Assembly: GCA_002712415.1 (NCBI GenBank)
Contig: PATO01000007.1
Coordinates: 19,698 to 25,729, forward strand
Reading direction: 5' to 3'
Source of the DNA: Actinomycetota bacterium
Lineage (GTDB): Bacteria; Actinomycetota; Acidimicrobiia; Acidimicrobiales; UBA8592
Length of the DNA: 6,032 nucleotides
Numbering within the stretch: the first letter of the stretch is position 1; each line of letters opens with the position of its first letter. Under the pieces are notes generated by a model that was given only the letters and a program-made list of their open reading frames with translations, was not told the DNA's origin and ran no database searches. The position numbers and the translations under genes were made by a program. Below, one piece after another: positions 1 to 4,924 of this stretch.

Positions 1-152
1 TAGCTGATTCAATTTGGGAAACCTGGGTTGCGATAAATTTGGCAAATGCCATGGGTTATACATTGTTATGGGGCGCTAAATATTTTATTCTCGAGAAATA
101 CCTCTTTAAGGAATCACCTTCGTCATCGTCTCGGGAGATAAACTCCCTGTAA
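1..152 (+). CDS. C-terminal end of a membrane protein, possibly GtrA-like (5' end outside window)
   Basis: An open frame enters from the left edge (first complete codon at 3) and ends at TAA 150-152, giving 49 C-terminal residues. They contain one hydrophobic helix (about residues 8-32, core NLANAMGYTLLWGAKYFI), then a basic/aromatic end (EKYLFKE) and a Ser-rich hydrophilic tail. A last transmembrane helix closing on an aromatic-basic motif resembles GtrA-family proteins, small four-helix membrane proteins linked to moving polyprenyl-linked sugars across the membrane. That would suit the glycosyltransferase and methyltransferases nearby. The fragment is too short to be sure, and another polytopic membrane protein is possible. 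The stop lies 6 bases before the next ATG, so the two genes are probably cotranscribed. I am confident that this is coding sequence, less so of the family. Confidence 0.5.
   Translation, partial: ADSIWETWVAINLANAMGYTLLWGAKYFILEKYLFKESPSSSSREINSL
133..147 (+). other. Small hairpin holding the only SD-like sequence before the methyltransferase
   Basis: GGGAG (133-137) and CTCCC (143-147) form a perfect 5-bp stem with the loop ATAAA, inside the last codons of the upstream gene. The GGGAG is the only purine-rich SD-like stretch near the ATG at 159, but it is about 21 bases away, too far for a normal ribosome binding site. Ribosomes finishing the upstream gene would melt the stem, so it may matter for coupling. 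It could also be chance. Confidence 0.2.
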
Positions 153-158
153 TATCTA

Positions 159-782
159 ATGATGGATTCCGATCAAGTTAAAGTAGCTGAAGCAGTTAAA
201 GGGTTCCTACCGAAAAATGAAGCGGCCGCGCTTTATGATGCTGCAATTGCAGTAGAGGTCGATGGTCCTCTTTTGGAAGTTGGAAGCTACTGTGGAAAAT
301 CTTCCGTTTATCTTGGTTATGCTGCCCAGAGCATCGGACGTGTTTTGTATGCGCTGGATCATCATCGGGGTTCTGAAGAAAACCAAGCAGGTTGGGAGCA
401 TCATGACTCTGAACTTATTGATAAACAAAAAGGGGTCATGGATACGCTCCCGTACTTCCGAGATGCAATTTTTGCTGCAGGCTTAGAACATGTAGTCATT
501 GCTCTTGTAGGTCATTCGGGCGTGATTGCGAGAAACTGGACTACGCCTCTTTCGTTTCTTTTTATAGATGGAGGCCATGGAGAAGAGCCCGCAAAAGCTG
601 ACTTTAATGGTTGGGTTCCGAAAGTGAAAGAAGGTGGGACACTTGCGATTCATGATGTTTTCCCTAATCCAAAGGATGGCGGACGTCCACCATATGAACA
701 GATCTACCTTCCAGCAATTGAAAGTGGCAATTGGAACGAGGTACACGTTGAAGGTTCATTAAGAATTTTGAAACGCGTTTAA
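159..782 (+). CDS. Class I SAM-dependent methyltransferase (Methyltransf_24-like)
   Basis: A 207-residue cytoplasmic enzyme expected to transfer a methyl group from S-adenosylmethionine to an unknown acceptor. Visible motifs are the SAM-binding glycine loop LLEVGSYCGKSS (38-49), the acidic end of strand 2 in LYALDHH (63-69), the strand-4 motif FLFIDGGH (133-140), and GGTLAIHDVFP (159-169). The His/Asp-rich ALDHH, DGGH and IHD stretches could form a metal site, as in CmcI-like O-methyltransferases; this is inference. The stretch DHHRGSEENQAGWEHHD (67-83) matches my memory of an actinobacterial family usually encoded beside the barrel protein found at 1287-2315. The gene starts 6 bases after the upstream stop, with two adjacent ATGs (159 and 162) and no good SD, so translational coupling is likely. 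Substrate unknown; a sugar or glycoconjugate hydroxyl is a guess from context. Confidence 0.88.
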   Translation: MMDSDQVKVAEAVKGFLPKNEAAALYDAAIAVEVDGPLLEVGSYCGKSSVYLGYAAQSIGRVLYALDHHRGSEENQAGWEHHDSELIDKQKGVMDTLPYFRDAIFAAGLEHVVIALVGHSGVIARNWTTPLSFLFIDGGHGEEPAKADFNGWVPKVKEGGTLAIHDVFPNPKDGGRPPYEQIYLPAIESGNWNEVHVEGSLRILKRV

Positions 783-805
783 ACCTAAAATGACTAAACT
801 ATAAA
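778..805 (+). promoter_or_regulatory. Candidate promoter for the peroxiredoxin gene
   Basis: TATAAA (800-805, five of six matches to the -10 consensus) is preceded, after 16 bases, by TTTAAA (778-783, four of six to -35). Transcription would start near 812, giving a leader of about 19 bases that contains the SD. The -35 element overlaps the end of the methyltransferase gene. Prediction by eye only; readthrough from the upstream gene is also possible. Confidence 0.35.
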
Positions 806-830
806 TGCACCCGAATCTTTAGGAGATCAA

Positions 831-1274
831 ATGAAAAAAGGTGAAACAGTTCCTGACTTTGAAGCTATCAACCAAGAAGGTGCTTCGGTTTCGTTATCGT
901 CAATGTTAGAAAATGGTCCAGTTGTCCTTTTTTTCTACCCAAAAGCAATGACACCAGGTTGCACAGTGGAGAGTTGCCACTTTCGTGATCTTGAGTCAGA
1001 ATTCTCTGCATTAGGCGCACAACCGGTTGGTATAAGCATGGATCAAGTCGAAAAGCAGAAAGAATTTGACGATAAACACCAGCTTGGGTTCCCGCTTTTA
1101 TCAGACCCCGATCAAACTATTGCATCAATCCTAGGGGCTAAACGAATGGGGCCATTCGGGAATAAAAGGATCACATACGTAATCGGAGCGGATAGAACAA
1201 TTCTTGAGGTCATAAAGAGCGAAACAAATATGAATGTGCATGCAGATACTGCGTTAGATGTTTTAAAGAAATAA
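831..1274 (+). CDS. bcp: PrxQ/BCP-type thiol peroxidase (peroxiredoxin)
   Basis: A 147-residue cytoplasmic peroxiredoxin that reduces hydrogen peroxide and organic hydroperoxides using thiol reductants such as thioredoxin. The thioredoxin-fold core VVLFFYPKAMTPGC carries the family active site: P37, T41 and peroxidatic C44. C49, five residues on (CTVESC), is the likely resolving cysteine of an atypical 2-Cys PrxQ, and R113 in KRITYVI is the expected active-site arginine. GISMD (67-71) and PLLSDPD (88-94) are usual family features, and the length is normal. AGGAG (821-825) sits 5 bases before the ATG, fixing the start. The MTPGC variant, in place of the common DDTPGC, fits actinobacterial members as I remember them. 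The gene faces the minus-strand operon, with only 12 bases between the stops. Nothing ties it functionally to the glycan genes. Confidence 0.95.
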   Translation: MKKGETVPDFEAINQEGASVSLSSMLENGPVVLFFYPKAMTPGCTVESCHFRDLESEFSALGAQPVGISMDQVEKQKEFDDKHQLGFPLLSDPDQTIASILGAKRMGPFGNKRITYVIGADRTILEVIKSETNMNVHADTALDVLKK

Positions 1275-1285
1275 AATCTTCAAAA
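1261..1285. terminator. Weak AU-rich inverted repeat between convergent genes, possible bidirectional terminator
   Basis: TTTTAAAGA (1261-1269) and TCTTCAAAA (1277-1285) are 9-base arms around a 7-base loop. The plus-strand RNA has one A-C mismatch. In the minus-strand RNA that position is a G-U wobble, so all nine positions pair. The repeat spans the peroxiredoxin stop codon and ends 2 bases before the minus-strand stop. It has almost no G-C pairs and no clean trailing U-run, so termination here is only a suggestion. Confidence 0.22.
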
Positions 1286-1286
1286 T

Positions 1287-2315
1287 CTAAAGCACCGGCA
1301 AGAATTCATGATTTGAGAACAGCTGAGAGGCTTTTGTTATTCCCATTAAAGAATCAGCGGCTAGTACAACGGCAGCTGCAGAATATGTTGAATACTCCTC
1401 TTCTGGGAATGAGACAGATTCAGGGTAAACCACCCCAGTTAGGTATTGTCCCTGATGGTTTCGAAATTTTTGTATCTGTTTAAAGAGTTCCAATGCATGT
1501 TGTATTTCTCCAATGCTTTGAAACGCTAATGCGCATTCGCAGGTTTCTGCAGTCGTTATCCACGGACGATCAGACACGCAACGAATACCTTTACCTGGAA
1601 TTTCAAATGTCTCGTTCTTTTCAGCAAGATGCTTTATCCCCATTTCGCCTGTTACTACGCCTGATAGGACTGGGTAATACCAATCCATCGCCCATCTGTT
1701 CTTTGGAGCAAATGCGTCAGGAACTGTCTGAATAACATTAGCGAGTTTTACATATGAGGATTCCCATTTTTCTTTCTCAAAACCTAGTTCAGTTGCTATT
1801 TTGATAGCGCTCCTGATTGAGTGGGCAATACTGGATGACCCTGTTAGAAGTGCATAGGACCAGAGCGTGCCATCAGAATGACGAGCCCAGATTATTTCTC
1901 CACGTTCTGTTTGCATATCTACAACAAAATCAATCGCAGGTTCCACTACCTTCCACATGGATTCAAGGAAGCCTATATCTTGTGTGATTAAATAGCTATG
2001 TAGAACTCCGGTTGCGATGTACGCGACACAATTTGAATCAATTTTATCTTGTTCAATGCTGTCCTCAAGATAGTAATTGTGCCACGATCCGTCATCTCGT
2101 TGAATCCGTTCGAGCCATTCGTACCCTTTCAGAGCTTCATCAACTAATCCAGCAGTTTGAAGGGCCATAGTTGCCTCTATGTGATTCCAAGGGTCGGCGT
2201 GACCACCAGGAAACCACGGGATCATTCCAGACTCCAGTTGCCATTCGGCTATTGATTCTGCCGTCTGTTTCAAGTCGTTGTCCGTGAGAACGATTTCTGT
2301 GGGCTCGGGGGTCAA
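1287..2315 (-). CDS. (Alpha/alpha)-barrel protein of the 'prenyltransferase-like' family, function unknown
   Basis: A 342-residue soluble helical protein. Visible features, in order, are IPWFPGGHADPWNHIEA (32-48), one clean QW-type repeat QRDDGSW (72-78), TGSSSI (158-163), MDWYYPVLSG (210-219), and RPWITTAETCE (250-260). Paired helices with QxxDGxW turns are typical of the fold shared by squalene/terpene cyclases, protein prenyltransferase beta subunits and several (alpha/alpha)6 glycosidases. I remember close relatives in actinobacteria labelled 'prenyltransferase' next to the same methyltransferases and GT4 enzyme. I see no DxDD cyclase motif and no recognisable prenyltransferase zinc site. 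Conserved-looking acids in HIEA, MDWYYP and TAETCE leave a glycoside-active enzyme possible. I chose the TTG at 2315 because GAAGGA lies 6 bases before it, just past the upstream stop. The ATG at 2354 would give 355 residues, a 26-base overlap and no good SD. Stop is TAG at 1289-1287. Confidence 0.85.
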   Translation of the reverse strand: MTPEPTEIVLTDNDLKQTAESIAEWQLESGMIPWFPGGHADPWNHIEATMALQTAGLVDEALKGYEWLERIQRDDGSWHNYYLEDSIEQDKIDSNCVAYIATGVLHSYLITQDIGFLESMWKVVEPAIDFVVDMQTERGEIIWARHSDGTLWSYALLTGSSSIAHSIRSAIKIATELGFEKEKWESSYVKLANVIQTVPDAFAPKNRWAMDWYYPVLSGVVTGEMGIKHLAEKNETFEIPGKGIRCVSDRPWITTAETCECALAFQSIGEIQHALELFKQIQKFRNHQGQYLTGVVYPESVSFPEEEYSTYSAAAVVLAADSLMGITKASQLFSNHEFLPVL

Positions 2316-2321
2316 TAAATT

Positions 2322-2327
2322 TCCTTC
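2322..2327 (-). promoter_or_regulatory. Ribosome binding site supporting the TTG start at 2315
   Basis: On the minus strand GAAGGA stands 6 bases before TTG (2315-2313) and one base after the methyltransferase stop codon (2331-2329). The stop-SD-start order is typical of adjacent operon genes. The in-frame ATG at 2354 has no comparable site. Confidence 0.6.
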
Positions 2328-2328
2328 G

Positions 2329-3054
2329 TTACAAAAATTCTCTTTTCTGACCATAGACTATCGCACTCTTTCCCAGAACTGGCTGAAGGACCTTTTCTAG
2401 GTACTTCGTTATTCTTGGTTGCTTGACAATGTCCCAAGTAAGAAATCGCAGGTATAAGCGGACTAATTTGTTCGAGTCATTCTTTGGTCCGATGGCGCAT
2501 TTCAACCACCAATACGGGGAATGGAGTGCATGGGCTCGATGATAATCAAATGGCTGCAATCCTTTCAGCTTCATTTTTCTTCGGATGTCGTTCTTTCTAT
2601 AGATACGAACATGCCCGCCGACTTCTTTCGGAGCATGGTATTCGTCTGATAACATCCAGCAGATTTTTTCGGGAAGAAAGGCGGGAATAGTGATTGCTAT
2701 TTTACCGTTTGGCTTTAGAACTCGAAAAAGTTCTTTCAAGGCAGCTTCGTCATCTTCAATATGTTCAAGTACTTCGCTTGCAATAATTCGATCGAATGTG
2801 TTGTCGGAAAAGGGAAGAGCTGTAGCATCACCAGCGCATGCAAAGGCGAGGGATTTTGAGTCAATTTCGTTTGCTTCTAGCATTGCGGCATAAGTTGCTC
2901 TGACTTCGCCTAGTTCGGGTAGTGCCATATCACACGCAATCACTTCAGCTCCTCTGCGAAGAGATTCATATGCATGCCGCCCGAATCCACACCCTAGGTC
3001 TAACACTTTATGGCCGGAATGTAACTCTAATCGTTCGTAATCTACTGTGAGCAT
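2329..3054 (-). CDS. Class I SAM-dependent methyltransferase (Methyltransf_11-like)
   Basis: A 241-residue methyltransferase of unknown acceptor. The Rossmann SAM-binding half is plain: motif I VLDLGCGFGRHA (17-28), acidic D42 in EVIACD, GDATALPF (75-82), the strand-4/helix motif FDRIIASEVLEHI (87-99) and LKPNGKIAITIP (113-124). This is the order seen in small-molecule enzymes of the UbiE/Methyltransf_11 type. The C-terminal third is family-specific: HVRIYRKNDI (148-157) and the aromatic segment AHALHSPYWWLKCAIG (174-189), which could bind the acceptor or touch the membrane. It starts 6 bases after the glycosyltransferase stop with a weak SD, so coupled translation is likely. The next gene begins 13 bases after its stop. 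It shares little with the methyltransferase at 159-782 beyond the fold, so the two probably modify different positions or substrates. Confidence 0.9.
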   Translation of the reverse strand: MLTVDYERLELHSGHKVLDLGCGFGRHAYESLRRGAEVIACDMALPELGEVRATYAAMLEANEIDSKSLAFACAGDATALPFSDNTFDRIIASEVLEHIEDDEAALKELFRVLKPNGKIAITIPAFLPEKICWMLSDEYHAPKEVGGHVRIYRKNDIRRKMKLKGLQPFDYHRAHALHSPYWWLKCAIGPKNDSNKLVRLYLRFLTWDIVKQPRITKYLEKVLQPVLGKSAIVYGQKREFL

Positions 3055-3060
3055 TGTTAC

Positions 3061-4335
3061 TTACTTTGTTTTCCAACTAGATAACAGTGACCTGCAATGT
3101 TCGGCTGTGGTAATTGCTGATTCTCTCCAACTCCATTTTTCAATGACACGTTGACGTCCAGCTAAGCCTATTTTCCTGCATAGATCAGGATTTTGAAAGG
3201 CATATTTAATTTGGTCTGCCAAAGCATCGCTATCACCGGGTGGCACAGCTAAGCAAGTCTCTAGGTGTGGGCCTGCAACTTCAGGTAACGCTCCTCCCGT
3301 TGAGGCTATTAATGGCGCGCCGCAAGATAACGCTTCAATTGCAGGGATCGAGAAACCTTCATATAGAGATGGAACGATCGCAACTTCTGCAGAAGCAAGA
3401 AGGTTCACTAACTCTTCATAGCTAATTCCTTGGTTAAACCGGACTATATCGTCTAATCCCAATTGATTGAGGGTTTCAGCGGTCGTGCTTCCTTCGCGTT
3501 GTTTTCCGACAAGTTCAAGATGTACATGAGGAAACTCATCTCGAACTTTTGCAATAGCTTCTAGGAGAAACTTTTGACCTTTCAATGGCACATCTGCACT
3601 GGCAGTGGAAACAATTCGTCCTGGGATTCTTTCAATATCAGTTTGCGGTGCGAAAAAATCGGTATCAATTCCTATAGGAACAACATGAATTTTATTTATG
3701 TCAACTTTATGATCATGGCTAATATCTTCTTTTGAAGATTCAGAAACTGTAATGATGCGCTGAATTTTTTGGCAAACCCGTGTTTGCATCCTTGTGAATG
3801 CGTACCAGCGTCGTTTTCCGAGACGTTCTAGAAATGTTCTTGCGTTATCAAGTTCGAGTCTACGATCTACGGTAATTGGGTGATGTATTATTCCCAGAAT
3901 AGGTAGGCCTAACTTCTTTTGGATTTTTAGATTTCCATATGCCAATGATCCGTTATCTATAACTAGATCGAACTCGTCCGATCGCTGCTTCAGAGCTCTG
4001 AAAGCCCGCATGGAAAATGATAATGGCTCTGAAAAATTTCCTGTGAGATATGAACATACTTCAACAAAGTCGGGATAGTCTTTTATCTCCCAAAATCCAG
4101 GTATGCGGCCAGGGTAATGGTCATTAAAGATTTCAAGACTTGGGAATTTGTGCAAGGGAACTTTATCATCTAGATCCGGATAGGGAGGACCTCCGAAAAC
4201 TTCAACAGTGTGCCCTAGTTCAACAAGTGCTTTACTCATTTCTCGGACATATACGCCTTGACCACCAACATGAGGCTTCCCTCTGTAAGCGAGCATTGCA
4301 ATCCGTAGTTTTTTTGAGTCGTTATTTAGTGACAC
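3061..4335 (-). CDS. GT4-family glycosyltransferase (GT-B fold)
   Basis: A 424-residue retaining glycosyltransferase of CAZy family GT4, expected to transfer a sugar from an activated donor to a lipid, glycan or small-molecule acceptor at the cytoplasmic face. The N-terminal domain has the glycine loop HVGGQGVYVREM (22-33) after strand 1 (RIAMLAY). HVVPIGIDTDFF (217-228) leads into the C-terminal domain, which has the donor-site TASADVPLKG (244-253, K252) and the EX7E signature EGFSIPAIE (E326 and E334), followed by GGALPEV. Length is normal and I see no signal peptide or membrane segment. The start is GTG at 4335, with AGGA 5 bases upstream. The gene leads a three-gene minus-strand operon with a methyltransferase and the barrel protein, so the glycosyl product is probably methylated. 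Donor and acceptor cannot be read from the sequence. Confidence 0.93.
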   Translation of the reverse strand: MSLNNDSKKLRIAMLAYRGKPHVGGQGVYVREMSKALVELGHTVEVFGGPPYPDLDDKVPLHKFPSLEIFNDHYPGRIPGFWEIKDYPDFVEVCSYLTGNFSEPLSFSMRAFRALKQRSDEFDLVIDNGSLAYGNLKIQKKLGLPILGIIHHPITVDRRLELDNARTFLERLGKRRWYAFTRMQTRVCQKIQRIITVSESSKEDISHDHKVDINKIHVVPIGIDTDFFAPQTDIERIPGRIVSTASADVPLKGQKFLLEAIAKVRDEFPHVHLELVGKQREGSTTAETLNQLGLDDIVRFNQGISYEELVNLLASAEVAIVPSLYEGFSIPAIEALSCGAPLIASTGGALPEVAGPHLETCLAVPPGDSDALADQIKYAFQNPDLCRKIGLAGRQRVIEKWSWRESAITTAEHCRSLLSSWKTK

Positions 4336-4359
4336 GCCATTCCTAAGGTTCAGCCTTTA

Positions 4360-4387
4360 AGGGTATGGACATTGGGCACTAAATCAA
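4360..4387 (-). promoter_or_regulatory. Candidate promoter of the glycosyltransferase operon
   Basis: Reading the minus strand, TTGATT (4387-4382, four of six to -35) is followed after 16 bases by TACCCT (4365-4360, a TANNNT-type -10). The predicted transcript start is near 4353, leaving an 18-base leader with AGGA ahead of the GTG. The 148-base gap 4336-4483 must also hold the dtd promoter. A weak plus-strand candidate is TAGATT (4421-4426), with only a poor -35. No operator or riboswitch is apparent. Confidence 0.3.
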
Positions 4388-4472
4388 TCCAAAATGATTA
4401 AATGTTTAAAATTTTGGTCTTAGATTTTCCGCAACGGGCAAGAAATGATTAGCTCATTGGAGAGTCCACTTT

Positions 4473-4478
4473 AAGGAG
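4473..4478 (+). promoter_or_regulatory. Strong ribosome binding site for the dtd TTG start
   Basis: AAGGAG lies 5 bases before TTG (4484-4486). The protein then begins (M)RALVQRVSEASV, the usual N-terminus of Dtd, so both the SD and the family fix this non-ATG start. Confidence 0.85.
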
Positions 4479-4483
4479 TTATT

Positions 4484-4924
4484 TTGCGAGCTTTAGTTCA
4501 ACGGGTTTCGGAGGCATCAGTAGAGGTTAAAGGTTCTATCGTAGGTGCTATTTCAAAAGGGCTCCTTGTATTTGTGGGCGTTACGCATAGCGACTCTCGT
4601 GAAGTGGCAGAAAAGCTAGCTAGAAAAATTATCGGCATCCGAGTTTTTGATGACCAGAATGGTCAAATGAATTTCTCATGCGAAGATGTAAATGGGGAAT
4701 TCCTTGTGATATCGCAATTCACACTTTATGGAAATGTTGATAGTGGAAGAAGGCCAGGTTGGTCAGAAGCAGCACGACCCGAACAGGCTGAACCCCTAAT
4801 CGAATATTTCATTGAATGTTTAAAAGCGTCTGGATTAAGAGTTCAAACTGGAATTTTTCGAGCAGATATGAACGTTCAACTCATTAATCACGGTCCAGCT
4901 ACATTAATGATTGAAGTAAATTAA
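4484..4924 (+). CDS. dtd: D-aminoacyl-tRNA deacylase
   Basis: A 146-residue cytoplasmic enzyme of normal family length. It hydrolyses D-amino acids (and mischarged glycine) from tRNA, keeping translation homochiral. It acts as a homodimer whose active site forms at the subunit interface. Visible motifs are the N-terminal MRALVQRVSEASV, SQFTLYG (77-83) with T80 matching the family's key threonine, GRRPGW (88-93), TGIFRADMNV (122-131), and the Gly-cisPro motif as NHGPAT (135-140), where NxGPVT is usual. R126 stands where many members have glycine in the FGA segment, a mild variation. Translation starts at TTG with a strong SD. The stop TAA (4922-4924) overlaps the stop of the convergent lnt through a shared TTAA. 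It is divergent from the glycosyltransferase operon, with no functional link suggested. Confidence 0.96.
   Translation: MRALVQRVSEASVEVKGSIVGAISKGLLVFVGVTHSDSREVAEKLARKIIGIRVFDDQNGQMNFSCEDVNGEFLVISQFTLYGNVDSGRRPGWSEAARPEQAEPLIEYFIECLKASGLRVQTGIFRADMNVQLINHGPATLMIEVN

Noticed and set aside
483..746. Minus-strand open frame opposite the first methyltransferase
   Set aside because: Its translation is a low-complexity mix rich in Trp, Ile and basic residues with no domain pattern. The plus-strand methyltransferase reading is unambiguous.
1493..1735. Plus-strand open frame of about 80 codons
   Set aside because: It is antisense to the barrel-protein gene, has no SD and no recognisable family features. 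It is best explained as a shadow of that gene.
2484..2893. Two adjacent plus-strand open frames opposite the second methyltransferase
   Set aside because: They are Ser/Arg-rich antisense products without SDs or family motifs, lying fully inside a well-supported gene.
4184..4194. Perfect GGAGG-A-CCTCC inverted repeat that could look like a hairpin or an SD site
   Set aside because: It lies inside the glycosyltransferase gene and encodes part of FGGPPYPD. The 1-base loop is too short to fold, and no plausible gene start follows.
4459..4469. TGGA-GAG-TCCA mini-hairpin in the dtd leader as a regulatory element
   Set aside because: A 4-bp stem with a 3-base loop is expected by chance, and it does not cover the SD.
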